Below are positions 25,361 to 33,513 of a stretch of DNA of 64,000 nucleotides, in pieces. The translations under genes and the position numbers were made by a program. The notes under the pieces were generated by a model that was given only the letters and a program-made list of their open reading frames with translations, did not search any database and was not told where the DNA came from. Numbering within the stretch: position 1 is the first letter of the stretch; every line of letters begins with the position of its first letter. Source of the DNA: Actinomycetota bacterium (GTDB lineage: Bacteria; Actinomycetota; Acidimicrobiia; Acidimicrobiales; JAJPHE01); the NCBI GenBank assembly GCA_027315345.1, contig DAHUYE010000090.1, positions 176,241-240,240 of the forward strand. The letters run 5' to 3'.

Positions 25361-25870
25361 CTACCTCCCGGCCACCAGACACTCCTCCAACAGGGTCAGG
25401 CCCGCCACCGCGAAGGCGGCCATATTTGCGGTCCGGTCGGCGGAGCCGGTCAAGATCCGCCGCGTCCGCTCCACCGCCCCGCTGACCGCCACCCAGGCGT
25501 GTCCAGGCGGGTCGCCATAGGGGTTCCCCGAAGGCCCGGCGGCGCCCCCCTCTCCCAGGGACCAGGTGGTGTCCAGCCGGACCCGCACCGACCGGGCCAG
25601 CCAGAGGGCGAACTCCTCGGTCGCGCCGCGCAAACCGGCCGGCGTCTCGACGGCTCCGGCCATGAAGGCCCGGCTGGCCGCCAGGGTGTAGACAACCGCG
25701 CCGCCCCGGTAATAGGCCGATGCGCCCGGAACGGCCAGAAGCGCCGCCGACACCAGGCCACCCCCCGCACCTTCGGCCACGGCCACGTCCTCGCCCCTCT
25801 CCCGCAAGAGCCCGCCGACGCGCGCTCCCAGCGCCACCAATTCCGCCGGTGCCAGTCCTCCGCTGTCCAT
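25361..25870 (-). CDS. CinA C-terminal-domain (nicotinamide-nucleotide amidase-like) protein
   Basis: 169 residues corresponding to the stand-alone CinA C-terminal domain: VAVAEGAGGGLVSAALLAVP, GASAYYRGGAVVYTLAAS and the C-terminal TANMAAFAVAGLTLLEECL. Relatives convert nicotinamide mononucleotide to nicotinate mononucleotide. The usual E-S-(C/T)-T-GG segment reads EGAGGGL here, so the catalytic Ser appears replaced. Activity is therefore uncertain. Confidence 0.75.
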   Translation of the reverse strand: MDSGGLAPAELVALGARVGGLLRERGEDVAVAEGAGGGLVSAALLAVPGASAYYRGGAVVYTLAASRAFMAGAVETPAGLRGATEEFALWLARSVRVRLDTTWSLGEGGAAGPSGNPYGDPPGHAWVAVSGAVERTRRILTGSADRTANMAAFAVAGLTLLEECLVAGR

Positions 25871-25888
25871 CCGGATCTGCTCCCGGCC

Positions 25889-26716
25889 TCAGCGGGCGGC
25901 GAAGCCGACCGCCGCCCCGGTCGGGCGCAGTGCCTCGATCGGGTCCCTCAGGTCATCGATGTAACCCAGGGCGTAGGCGCCCCGGGCGTATCCCATCAGC
26001 CTGAGCAGCTCCTCGGGGAGGGTAAGTGCCACCTCCCGGGGTACCGACAGATACTGGTTCTCCTCCTGACGGAGCCAGGCCAGGTTGTAGGTGATGTTGA
26101 GCCCGACCCGGGTGTCCGAGGTGGTGTTCGCACCACCACCGTGGTACACGCTGCCGGAATAGATAAGGACGGAGCCTCTCGTCATCTCGGCCGGGACGGT
26201 GTCGGACGGTTGGAAGCTCAGCCGGTCGGCGGCCTGGTTGCTGCCGGGCACCACCCGGGTCGCCCCGTTGGCCTCGGTGAAGTCGGTGAGGGCCCAGATG
26301 GTGTTGCACTGAACCTCGTAGCCGGCGGGGAAGGGGAAGAAGTCGAAGGCCCACTGGTCCCGGTGGATCGGCTGGGCGGGCGAGTCGGGACCGATGGCGA
26401 TGGCCTGGGTCAGGTGGAGCTGGAAGTTGGTGGCGTGCCCGAGGAACAGCGCCGCCGTCTCGAGAATAAGAGGATGGGTCACCAGCTCGCGACTGGCCGG
26501 CGACCGGGCGATCAGAGCACCGGTGCGGCGGGTGTTGCGTCCGCTGAAGTCGTCCGGCCCCGTCGGCGTGGCGGCCAGGCTCGGAGCCAGCTCGACTTCG
26601 ACCCGGTCCAGGAGGTGTTGGGGCGCCAGGTCGTCAACTATGACCGCCCCGTCCCGGCCGAGGGCCTCGCTCACCGCCGCTGCCTGGGCGTCAGAAGTGA
26701 GGTGTTGGATGTCCAT
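25889..26716 (-). CDS. Phytanoyl-CoA dioxygenase (PhyH)-family protein
   Basis: 275 residues with a double-stranded beta-helix. The iron ligands HxD lie in PIHRDQWAF and the distal His in SVYHGGGANTTSDTRVGLN, whose Arg likely binds 2-oxoglutarate. PhyH-family enzymes hydroxylate varied small molecules. It is 18 nt upstream of the CinA-like gene on the same strand. Substrate unknown. Confidence 0.88.
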   Translation of the reverse strand: MDIQHLTSDAQAAAVSEALGRDGAVIVDDLAPQHLLDRVEVELAPSLAATPTGPDDFSGRNTRRTGALIARSPASRELVTHPLILETAALFLGHATNFQLHLTQAIAIGPDSPAQPIHRDQWAFDFFPFPAGYEVQCNTIWALTDFTEANGATRVVPGSNQAADRLSFQPSDTVPAEMTRGSVLIYSGSVYHGGGANTTSDTRVGLNITYNLAWLRQEENQYLSVPREVALTLPEELLRLMGYARGAYALGYIDDLRDPIEALRPTGAAVGFAAR

Positions 26717-26809
26717 GTGCTCAGCTAATCACCTGCGTCCCGCCCCGGCATGACCCCTCAACTCGGGCACCGGCCGGCCGATACCAGATACGAACGGTGG
26801 TGATTTGGC

Positions 26810-27262
26810 GTGGGTATCGGGGAGACAGCCAGGCGATGGGTGATCAGCGCCAGTGTCGGCCTGCTCGGGCTCGGCCTGCTCGGACTCGGCATATTGGAGG
26901 TCCCCAACCCGGGGATGCCAGGTGTTCCGGCACTGGCGTCCGCCCCACCGGTCGGGAGTCTGCCGGTCATCCTGGCCGAACAGCAGGCGGCCGCCTCCTC
27001 CCCGGCGCCGCCCCTGCCATTGGCCGTTCCCGGGCTGATCCTCCCGGCAGCCATTAAGACGGCGTCTGCCCCGTCCAAGTCAACGGCCAGCACCCCGGCC
27101 ACCGGTAGCCGGTCGGGTACGGCCCTGGCGTCTCCGGGGGGCATAACCCTGGCCCCGGCCCCGTCGGTGACGGTCACCGTCCCGGCTACCCCGGTAACTC
27201 CGCCCATCACGGTCCCGATCACCATTCCGGTGACGCTCCCCTCCATTTCGGTCGGGCCTTGA
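26810..27262 (+). CDS. Secreted Pro/Ala/Thr-rich low-complexity protein
   Basis: 150 residues: an N-terminal twin-Arg-like start and one hydrophobic segment (WVISASVGLLGLGLLGLGIL) that could be a signal or anchor. A long Pro/Ala/Ser region follows, ending in repeated VT-P units (PATPVTPPITVPITIPVTLP). No catalytic motif. It is probably exported and disordered. It is the last chromosomal gene before the island boundary. Confidence 0.6.
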   Translation: MGIGETARRWVISASVGLLGLGLLGLGILEVPNPGMPGVPALASAPPVGSLPVILAEQQAAASSPAPPLPLAVPGLILPAAIKTASAPSKSTASTPATGSRSGTALASPGGITLAPAPSVTVTVPATPVTPPITVPITIPVTLPSISVGP

Positions 27263-27329
27263 GGCCGAGGGCCTCCGGAGGATCGGACCGCGGCGCACCC
27301 CCTCTGACCTGAGGTTCTTCTCTACGACT

Positions 27330-27353
27330 TGGCTCGGGGGGGAGGACTCGAAC
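27330..27353. other. attL (displaced 3' end of tRNA-Gln)
   Basis: Identical over 24 nt to 58785-58808, which covers the T-arm, acceptor 3' strand and CCA of tRNA-Gln. Here it is followed by unrelated sequence, so no tRNA can form. This is the copy left on the far side after integration. Confidence 0.85.
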
Positions 27354-27664
27354 TCTCCCCCGGATCATTCCAGTTGCTCTTGCCCAGTCTGCAAAATGGG
27401 CCCTGAGCAGGGCGACTGGGTCGGCCGCCGTCCCGCTACGTGGTATCGGGTTCGGCCTGATTACGGCGAGTCTGGAACCACTTTGGAACCAGGCAGTCAG
27501 GCGCCGGGACTGATGCCGGTAGCTTTCAAGCGGCGTCCAGCCTGGTCACCGGAGACCGCAGCGCCACCCGTGCCGAGGTGCTGGCGGACCGCAAGGTGCT
27601 CCGCCGGCTCGCCGGCCAGTATGGCCTAGGCCGTCCTGGCGTCGACGTGACTGGCACCGTCGTG
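27354..27664. other. Left-end non-coding segment of the island
   Basis: About 310 bases between attL and the vapC-like gene. Apart from the paired arm-site-like repeats it holds no supported gene; the open frames on both strands are compositional artefacts. Confidence 0.5.
27471..27492 (+). repeat. Paired integrase arm-site-like repeats, left end
   Basis: TCTGGAACCA (27471-27480) and TTTGGAACCA (27483-27492), spaced 12 nt. The same box occurs twice, spaced 11 nt, just inside the right end (58695-58715). The pairing at both ends and in the same orientation fits arm-type binding sites for the island integrase. Confidence 0.7.
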
Positions 27665-28078
27665 CTAGGGAGCGGGCACCCTCTCAAACCGCTGCCGGCC
27701 ATGGAGTCGGTAGACGTCGAAGTCGTCATCCAGGGTGAAAATCCTCCGCTGCCGGATCTCCTCAGCCAGGGCCACCAGGGTGGCGTCTGCCAGATCCATC
27801 GGCGTGTCGGCGTACTGATCCATGAGCCTTTCACTCCGCTTGATCGCGTCCGCTGAGAGCTCCGCGATCTCGAGACGCCGACTGTCGACGAGACGCCAAA
27901 GGGCGCGGTGGCCCGGGGCACCGCCCGCCCTGACGACCAGGTACATGGCCTCGGTGAACGCCGGCCAGGTCGTCACGAGAGGCAGGCTGAGGCGCTCGAG
28001 AGCTTCGAGGCAGGCGTCGTGGTCGGGCTCGTCTGCGTCGATCAATGCCACTAGCGGTCCGGCGTCGGTGAGAGTCAC
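27665..28078 (-). CDS. vapC: PIN-domain toxin (VapC type)
   Basis: 137 residues with the PIN acidic set: Asp5 (MTLTDAGPLVALIDAD), Glu43 (TEAMYL), Asp95/Asp98 (MDLADATLVALAEE) and Asp117-119 (FTLDDDFDVYR). VapC toxins cut tRNA or rRNA when released from their antitoxin. The GTG start overlaps the antitoxin stop by 4 nt. Placement near the island end suggests a role in keeping the island. Confidence 0.92.
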   Translation of the reverse strand: MTLTDAGPLVALIDADEPDHDACLEALERLSLPLVTTWPAFTEAMYLVVRAGGAPGHRALWRLVDSRRLEIAELSADAIKRSERLMDQYADTPMDLADATLVALAEEIRQRRIFTLDDDFDVYRLHGRQRFERVPAP

Positions 28079-28320
28079 CGTTTCGGGCTGGGCCGGGTGA
28101 GGACGTCCCGGAACGCGTCCCCGGTCCGCCGGGCCCGGCCACCCCCTCCATGGATGACGCCGGCCACGTCGGCAAAGCGCTCCCGAACGGTCCCGGCCAG
28201 GGTGTCCTCAGCGCGTTCCGCCGCGGCTCGGCGCAGGAACTCCGACACGGACTCGCCCCGGATGGCGGCGGCGCGCCGTACCTTTTCGTCCAGGTCACCG
28301 TCCAAACGAAGGCTCCGCAT
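28075..28320 (-). CDS. vapB: Ribbon-helix-helix antitoxin (VapB type)
   Basis: 81 residues. An N-terminal RHH (MRSLRLDGDLDEKVRRAAAI, RGESVSEFLRRAAAERAED) is followed by a C-terminal toxin-binding tail. The ATG at 28320 is used rather than the longer frame because the RHH strand starts there. A perfect palindrome directly upstream marks an autoregulatory operator. It is coupled to vapC. Confidence 0.9.
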   Translation of the reverse strand: MRSLRLDGDLDEKVRRAAAIRGESVSEFLRRAAAERAEDTLAGTVRERFADVAGVIHGGGGRARRTGDAFRDVLTRPSPKR

Positions 28321-28330
28321 AGCCAGCAGC

Positions 28331-28358
28331 GTATCACGTCGAGCGACGGACGTGATAC
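28331..28358. promoter_or_regulatory. VapB operator palindrome
   Basis: Perfect 10-bp arms GTATCACGTC and GACGTGATAC with an 8-bp spacer, 11-38 nt upstream of the antitoxin ATG. RHH antitoxins bind such dyads with their toxin to repress their own promoter. Confidence 0.8.
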
Positions 28359-28912
28359 AAAGTTCCGGGCTGCTCGTCGGCATCTCCCGCATCTTCAGAG
28401 ACACCTCCGTCGCGAAGTGTCCTAGCGGTTGTCGAGGTGCGTGACACATTCGTGACACGCAATGCCGGTCAGCTGTGGCACCGCCTGGCCGCCACTGGCC
28501 AAACCGCCGTATCTGTACTCCTCGAATATCAGGGTCCTGACCAGCATGAGTACGGCCGGCACCCCCCGGTTGCCCTGGGGCTTTGCAGGCCTGTTACTGG
28601 CGTCCCGGCGTGGTGCATGATTCCAGGTCACAGGCCTGCGAACAGCGCCCAGCTGGCGGTTCCTCGGCCGGCGTGACACAAACGTGACACGCGAGATGCG
28701 GTTGCCAGCGCAGAGACCAGCCGCGGACACGAGGAGACCGCCGTCGCCGATGGCAGCGAGCCTCAGTGCCCGGAACACGTCCTGGCCACTATGCGTGGGC
28801 ATGTGGGAACTGCTCCCAGGGTTATTGAGCTGCCTGGGTCAACAGGTAATGCCAACCCTCTTGGGCTCAGGAAATGCCCGAGCCTCGCAGATTACGTGGA
28901 TCCTTGGAATAT
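28359..28912. other. Gene-free segment with paired GTGACAC repeats
   Basis: About 550 bases with no supported gene. It holds two copies of a box in which GTGACAC occurs twice with 11-nt spacing: 28441 and 28452, then 28673 and 28684. Both pairs share the form GCGTGACAC-N3-CGTGACACGC. They could be binding sites for a recombinase or regulator, or remnants of an earlier insertion. Confidence 0.5.
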
Positions 28913-28928
28913 CCGTATGGTCGTACGG
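28913..28928. promoter_or_regulatory. Palindrome upstream of ArsR-type gene
   Basis: Arms CCGTA and TACGG separated by 6 nt, 38 nt before the ArsR-family ATG. The position suits an ArsR/SmtB operator. Confidence 0.5.
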
Positions 28929-28965
28929 TTGTCCAGGGCCATGACCCCGTGGCGAGAGGAGTGCC

Positions 28966-29352
28966 ATGCCCACCGAAACTCGGTCCCAACGTTTCGTCGA
29001 CTCCCATGCGGTCGAGGCCGCCCGCCGCCAGCTGATCGGTCTTGCCGAGGCTGAGCGGTTGGCGGAATTGCTGGGCCTGCTGGCCGATCCCACCCGAGCC
29101 CGGATCCTCTTCGCCCTGGGTGCGGTCGATGAGCTCTGCGTCAGTGACCTCGCCGCCACCCTGGAGGTGTCGGAGGATGCCGTGGGCTACGCCCTCAGGG
29201 TGTTGCGGATGGCCGGCCTGGTCCGCGGCCGCAGAAACGGGCGCTCGGTCTGCTACCGGCTGGCCGAGGCCTTCCCGCACGAGATGCTGGAACACTGCCT
29301 GCGCGATCTACTGGCCATCAGCCCCGGAGCCGGCCCGAGGAGCACCCTGTGA
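28966..29352 (+). CDS. ArsR/SmtB-family metal-responsive repressor
   Basis: 128 residues with winged HTH: LLADPTRARILFALGAVDEL, the recognition region DLAATLEVSEDAVGYALRVL and the wing GRRNGRSVCYRL. A Cys lies in the ELCVSDLA position used for metal binding in CadC/CmtR-like sensors, with further His/Cys in FPHEMLEHCLRDL. An AGAGGAG site precedes the ATG. The stop overlaps the permease start (GTGA), so the two form an operon sensing and exporting a metal(loid). The metal identity is unknown. Confidence 0.9.
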   Translation: MPTETRSQRFVDSHAVEAARRQLIGLAEAERLAELLGLLADPTRARILFALGAVDELCVSDLAATLEVSEDAVGYALRVLRMAGLVRGRRNGRSVCYRLAEAFPHEMLEHCLRDLLAISPGAGPRSTL

Positions 29353-30665
29353 ACGCCACCAGTGTCCTGGCTACCGGCGCGCCGGTGTGGGTGGGACGCA
29401 GCCTGCGGGAGGGCTTCTTCATGTTCTGGGCAACCCTGTGGCCCCTGATCCTCGGCTTCGGACTCTCAGGCGCCGTGCAGGCCTTCGTGTCCCACCGCCA
29501 GATGGAGAGGGTCATGGGCGATCACCGACCCGGGGCGGTGGCCCGGGCCAGCGGGCTGGGGATGATCTCCTCTTCGTGCTCCTACGCGGCTACGGCCATG
29601 GCCAAGTCGCTCTTCGCCAAGGGCGCCGACTTCGTGGCGGCCATGGTCTTCATGTTCGCCTCCACCAACCTGGTCGTCGAACTCGCCATCGTGCTGGTCG
29701 TGTTGATCGGCTGGCAGTTCGCGGCGGCGGAGTTCATCGGCGGCCCGCTCATGATCGTGCTCCTGGCTTTGACCGGCGGAATGGTGATCGGCGCCCGCCG
29801 GGCCGCCGCCGCCCGGCGACATCTGGCCGGGGACGAAGCCAACGAGCACCAGATGATGGCCGGGGTCAGCCCGGCCGACCAGGCTGAGCGCGACCGGGAG
29901 TCCTGGCGGGACAAGCTCACCTCCAAAGCGGCCTGGTCCGACGCCGCCGGTTACACCATGGCCGACCTCACCATGTTGCGCCGGGAGTTGGCCGCCGGAT
30001 ATCTCATCGCCGGGTTCCTGGCGGTGCTGGTGCCCACCGGGGTCTGGAACGCGGTGTTCCTGCACGGCCACGGCGGGTGGACCCTGGTGGAGAACGCGGT
30101 GGTGGGACCGGCCATAGCCATCGTCAGCTTCGTGTGCTCGGTCGGCAACGTCGCTTTGGCCGCCGCCCTATGGAAGGGCGGCATCAGCTTCGGCGGGGTG
30201 GTCAGCTTCATCTTCGCTGACCTGATCACCCTGCCCTTGCTCCTCATCTACCGCAAGTACTACGGCTGGCGACTGACCCTCCGACTGCTGGGCTGGTTCT
30301 GGGCGGTGATGGCCGTCGCCGGCCTTATCGTGCAGGCCATCTTCTCCGGCGCCGGGCTGATACCCGCTCGCCGCATCGCGACCATCGCTCCTACCCACTT
30401 CGCCTGGAACTACACCGCAGTTCTCAACATCGTCTTCCTCGTCCTCTTCGCGGTGCTGTTCTGGCTGTACCGGAACCGGCGCCGCCTGGGCGGTGGCGCC
30501 GGTCTGGCCCTGGATCCGGTGTGCGGGATGCAGGTCCGCACCGCTGACGCCCCCGCCCGTTCCACCTACGAAGGCCATCCGGTGTGGTTCTGCTCTGACC
30601 GCTGCCGGGAGCGCTTCGAGGCCGATCCCGCTCGCTTCGCGGCGCCGGCGTCGGGGGTCATGTAG
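29349..30665 (+). CDS. ArsP-like permease with C-terminal YHS metal-binding domain
   Basis: 438 residues. About ten membrane helices of the UPF0718/ArsP predicted-permease family (EGFFMFWATLWPLILGFGLS, GLGMISSSCSYAATAMAKSL, SVGNVALAAALWKGGISFGG). After residue ~385 comes a YHS domain: LDPVCGMQV, then WFCSDRCRERFEADPARF with three Cys. ArsP exports organoarsenicals, while the YHS domain binds metals. Coupling to an ArsR repressor supports efflux of a metal(loid). The exact substrate is open; YHS-tailed members also occur near copper and mercury genes. Confidence 0.87.
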   Translation: MNATSVLATGAPVWVGRSLREGFFMFWATLWPLILGFGLSGAVQAFVSHRQMERVMGDHRPGAVARASGLGMISSSCSYAATAMAKSLFAKGADFVAAMVFMFASTNLVVELAIVLVVLIGWQFAAAEFIGGPLMIVLLALTGGMVIGARRAAAARRHLAGDEANEHQMMAGVSPADQAERDRESWRDKLTSKAAWSDAAGYTMADLTMLRRELAAGYLIAGFLAVLVPTGVWNAVFLHGHGGWTLVENAVVGPAIAIVSFVCSVGNVALAAALWKGGISFGGVVSFIFADLITLPLLLIYRKYYGWRLTLRLLGWFWAVMAVAGLIVQAIFSGAGLIPARRIATIAPTHFAWNYTAVLNIVFLVLFAVLFWLYRNRRRLGGGAGLALDPVCGMQVRTADAPARSTYEGHPVWFCSDRCRERFEADPARFAAPASGVM

Positions 30666-30671
30666 ACGACC

Positions 30672-31907
30672 ATGGACCGGACACCGAGCGTGCGGGATGA
30701 CGAGGGACTGACACGGGTCGTGCGCTCGGGAGGCTTTTTCCGGTTCCTGGCCGCTCGCACCATCAGCCAGTGGGGCGACACCTTCAACGGTGTGGCCGTG
30801 GTCATCCTCGTCTACCGGATGACCGGCTCAGGGCTACGGGTGGGCGGCGCCGTCGCCTTTGAGATTGCCCCGGTGCTGCTCTTCGGTTTCCTTGCCGGAG
30901 CCGTCGTGGACCACTGGCCCCGCCGGCGGGTCCTAGTCGGTGCCGATCTGGGTCGCGCCGCGATTGCCGCCGCCGTAGCTGTATTCCACAGCCAATTGTG
31001 GATGCTCTACGCCGCCGCCTTCGGATTGTCCGCCTTCAGCGTCTTCTTCAGCCCGGCCGCCTCCAGCGTGGTCCCCGCCTTGGTGGACAAGGACCGGCTG
31101 GTCGGCGCCAATTCGGCGCTGCGGTCAGCAGCGGTCCTCTCCCAGATCGTCATGGCTCCCGTCGCCGGTGGTCTGGTCGCCCTGGCGGGGGCCGGACCAG
31201 CCTTCGGCCTCAACGCGGCTTCCTTCCTGGTCTCCGCCGGGCTTTTGGGCCGCCTGGGCCTTCCCCGGAGACCGCCCGCACCTCCCGGTCGGCACCTCGG
31301 CCAGATCATCGAGGGACTGCGGGTCATCCGGTCCAGCCGGTTCCTCTCCACCCTGGCCGCCGTGCAGGCCCTGGCCGCGCTATCCACCGGGGCCACCTCA
31401 GCCCTCCTGGTGGTGCTGGCCGAGCGTCACCTACACGTCGGGGCCGAGCAATTCGGTTTTCTCCTCGCCGCTATCGGCGTCGGTGGCGGCCTCGGGCCCC
31501 TGGTGCTCTCCCGGCTGGTGCGCGATGTTGGGCACCCCGGTTGGCTGTTCGGCCCCTACCTGCTGCGGGCTGCGGTCGATCTCCTCCTGGCCACCACGGC
31601 CAACTTCGGGCTTGCCCTCGGCGCCCTCGGCCTCTACGGCGTGGGTACCAGCACCGGCTCCGTCGCCTACCAGTCGGTGGTCCAGACCGGCGTGCCCGAT
31701 GCGGTTCGGGGCCGGGTGTTCGCCTTCTTGGACGTGGTTTGGCAGACGGCCCGGCTGGCCAGCATCGGGCTCGGCGGGGTACTGGCCGACGCTTACGGGA
31801 TCACCGCGGTATACCTCTTGGGTGGCTGTCTCTTGGGTGCGGCCGGGCTCCTGGGGCTCATGCGTGCCGGGGACCCGCCCGGTCGACCGGCCGGTGTTGC
31901 GTCGTGA
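30672..31907 (+). CDS. MFS transporter (EntS-like)
   Basis: 411 residues, about twelve helices, with FFRFLAARTISQWGDTFNGV at the N-terminus and the loop motif FGFLAGAVVDHWPRRRVLVG. It is 6 nt downstream of the YHS permease and probably in the same operon. Export of an unknown compound is inferred. It differs from the sugar-type MFS at 41.9 kb and the one at 48.3 kb, so the island carries three MFS proteins. Confidence 0.88.
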   Translation: MDRTPSVRDDEGLTRVVRSGGFFRFLAARTISQWGDTFNGVAVVILVYRMTGSGLRVGGAVAFEIAPVLLFGFLAGAVVDHWPRRRVLVGADLGRAAIAAAVAVFHSQLWMLYAAAFGLSAFSVFFSPAASSVVPALVDKDRLVGANSALRSAAVLSQIVMAPVAGGLVALAGAGPAFGLNAASFLVSAGLLGRLGLPRRPPAPPGRHLGQIIEGLRVIRSSRFLSTLAAVQALAALSTGATSALLVVLAERHLHVGAEQFGFLLAAIGVGGGLGPLVLSRLVRDVGHPGWLFGPYLLRAAVDLLLATTANFGLALGALGLYGVGTSTGSVAYQSVVQTGVPDAVRGRVFAFLDVVWQTARLASIGLGGVLADAYGITAVYLLGGCLLGAAGLLGLMRAGDPPGRPAGVAS

Positions 31908-32014
31908 CGTGAGCCGCCCACTCCTGTCTCGAGCTCCCCCGGGTACCGAAGCGCGGCCACGGAATACCGCGGTGCTCCCGACCGGTTCCCGGGCATGGAG
32001 GGGAGGCGGAGGTA

Positions 32015-32374
32015 TTGGCCATAGCCCTGGACGCAGTCCATGTCCCTCTTCCCACCAGCGAGAAGATGGTGCTCATCGAGGCCGTGGTAGTCACAGGCGT
32101 GCTGGGGGCCGCTCTCTACCGGCTACGACGCCCACCCGAGACGCGCCTGTTAGTGATCGGGCTCCGGGTAGCGAGCTTCGCCTTCTTCGGCCTCCGGGCT
32201 CTCCACCGAGCCGGCCGCCTGCCGTGCGCCGCGCTCACCCGGGCGAGTCGCGGCGGCGCGTGCCAGAGAGCACTCCGAGGTTGGACACGAGGAACGGGAC
32301 CAGATAGTCGAGCAGGATCCTGCCCACCAGCAACGGATGGAACTGGCCCCGCACCAGCTGGCCAGTCTGGTTGA
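32015..32374 (+). CDS. Small membrane protein, member of an island-duplicated family
   Basis: 119 residues from a TTG start with a GGAGG site 8 nt upstream. Two hydrophobic segments (LIEAVVVTGVLGAALYRLRR and LLVIGLRVASFAFFGLRAL) flank the RRPPE turn. A second, frameshifted copy at 52784-52971 encodes LVEAAVLTIAFGVALYALRR-PPE-WRIIVIGLWVLTCAVFALR, so selection acted on this frame. The last ~45 residues overlap the convergent NrtS-like gene and look non-native. Function unknown. Confidence 0.6.
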   Translation: MAIALDAVHVPLPTSEKMVLIEAVVVTGVLGAALYRLRRPPETRLLVIGLRVASFAFFGLRALHRAGRLPCAALTRASRGGACQRALRGWTRGTGPDSRAGSCPPATDGTGPAPAGQSG

Positions 32375-32489
32375 TACCCACCAGGACCGTACCCACCGCC
32401 AGAGCGATCGCCCCGGTCCGGCGCAAATTGGGCCAGCAGAAACAGACCAAGGGAGCCTCCCGCAGCCGGGCCCAGGAACGAGGCTCCAT
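32235..32489 (-). CDS. NrtS-like small membrane protein
   Basis: 84 residues from the ATG at 32489. Two helices, RRTGAIALAVGTVLVGINQT and LLVGRILLDYLVPFLVSNLG, match the NrtS nitrate/nitrite transporter family (…LINQGD…YLVPYLVS pattern). NrtS proteins are about this size. An upstream ATG would add 24 Pro-rich residues. It overlaps the tail of the opposite small membrane ORF. Family call from motif recall only. Confidence 0.6.
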   Translation of the reverse strand: MEPRSWARLREAPLVCFCWPNLRRTGAIALAVGTVLVGINQTGQLVRGQFHPLLVGRILLDYLVPFLVSNLGVLSGTRRRDSPG

Positions 32490-32673
32490 AATCCTTGGCC
32501 GGGAGGACGGCGGTGGTCCCGGTGCGTCGCTGCCCGGAGAAGGTCGAGGGGGTAGCTCCATATACGCTGGAACCCGCCAGCGGTGGCCGGGATTCCTTTG
32601 GGCGGGGACGCCGACATGGAATGACGAGGAGGCCGAGCGGGTTTCCGGGTTGGTGGAACGAAGCGGTGTGGCC

Positions 32674-33360
32674 GTGAGCCGACTGCGGCCCCTGGCGGTG
32701 GCTTTCGATGTCGTAGAGACGTTGTTATCCCTCGAACCGGTGGCGCAGGCTCTGGAGTTGGCCGGGGCCGGTCCCAGGGGCCTTGACCTGTTCTTTGCCC
32801 GCCTACTCCGGGACGGCTTCGCCCTGGCCGCTGCCGGCGACTACGCCTCGTTTGCCGATATCGCCGCTCACGCGGCCCAGTTCGTCCTGCCCGACGCTGG
32901 GGCCCAACAGCGAGCCGCGGTGCTGGAGGCCTTCAAGGACTTGACTGCCCATCCTGATGCGGAGCCGGCCCTGGCCGCGCTGTCGGCGGGCGGGGTGCGC
33001 GTCGTCACGTTGACCAACGGCGGTGCGGAACAGACCGCCGCCCTGCTCCACGCCGCCGGGCTGGCCGGCTACGTCGAGGCGGTCCTGAGCGTGGAAGAGC
33101 CGCGCCGGTGGAAGCCGGCAGCCGAGCCGTACCGCTGGGCCGCGGGGGTGCTGGGCCTGGCCCCGGAGCAGCTGGGCCTGGTGGCGGTGCACGCCTGGGA
33201 CATCAACGGCGCGGCCCGAGCGGGGCTGGCCACCGGTTGGGCCTCCCGGCTGGAAGGGACTTTCCCCGACTTTTACCGGCCCGCCGACGTAACGGGTCCC
33301 GATCTGGTCTCGGTCGTCCAGGGTCTCCTCGCCCTGGGCCAGCCACAGGAAGAAACGTGA
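32674..33360 (+). CDS. HAD-superfamily hydrolase (haloacid dehalogenase type II-like)
   Basis: 228 residues. Motif I is AFDVVETLLSLEP with the nucleophilic Asp, motif II VVTLTNGG, motif III lysine in RRWKPAAEPYRW, and motif IV VAVHAWDINGAARAG. It fits the L-2-haloacid dehalogenase-like branch. GTG at 32674 is chosen (another lies two codons earlier). Its stop overlaps the start of a 48-codon ORF. Physiological substrate unknown. Confidence 0.85.
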   Translation: MSRLRPLAVAFDVVETLLSLEPVAQALELAGAGPRGLDLFFARLLRDGFALAAAGDYASFADIAAHAAQFVLPDAGAQQRAAVLEAFKDLTAHPDAEPALAALSAGGVRVVTLTNGGAEQTAALLHAAGLAGYVEAVLSVEEPRRWKPAAEPYRWAAGVLGLAPEQLGLVAVHAWDINGAARAGLATGWASRLEGTFPDFYRPADVTGPDLVSVVQGLLALGQPQEET

Positions 33361-33503
33361 CGCCGAGCAAGGGCCCTGCCGTCGAAGGCGAGCGAGGCCT
33401 TCCCGCCTGTGACACCGGACCCGTGAGCCGTCTCGTCTGGAGCCTACGGGAGTTGATCGAGATCATCCGGGCCCGACGGGCGGACCGCCCGGCCCGGAAG
33501 TGA
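33357..33503 (+). CDS. Small basic protein coupled to HAD gene
   Basis: 48 codons starting with a GTG that overlaps the HAD stop (GTGA) and has AGGAAG 4-5 nt upstream. The C-terminal part VSRLVWSLRELIEIIRARRA is an amphipathic basic helix, and the N-terminal part is unstructured. No family recognised. The coupled start is the main support. Confidence 0.5.
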   Translation: MTPSKGPAVEGERGLPACDTGPVSRLVWSLRELIEIIRARRADRPARK

Positions 33504-33513
33504 ACGCGCCTTT

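Noticed and set aside
27330-27360. A second tRNA-Gln gene
   Set aside because: Only the 3' quarter matches. The anticodon and acceptor 5' halves are absent, so it is an att fragment.
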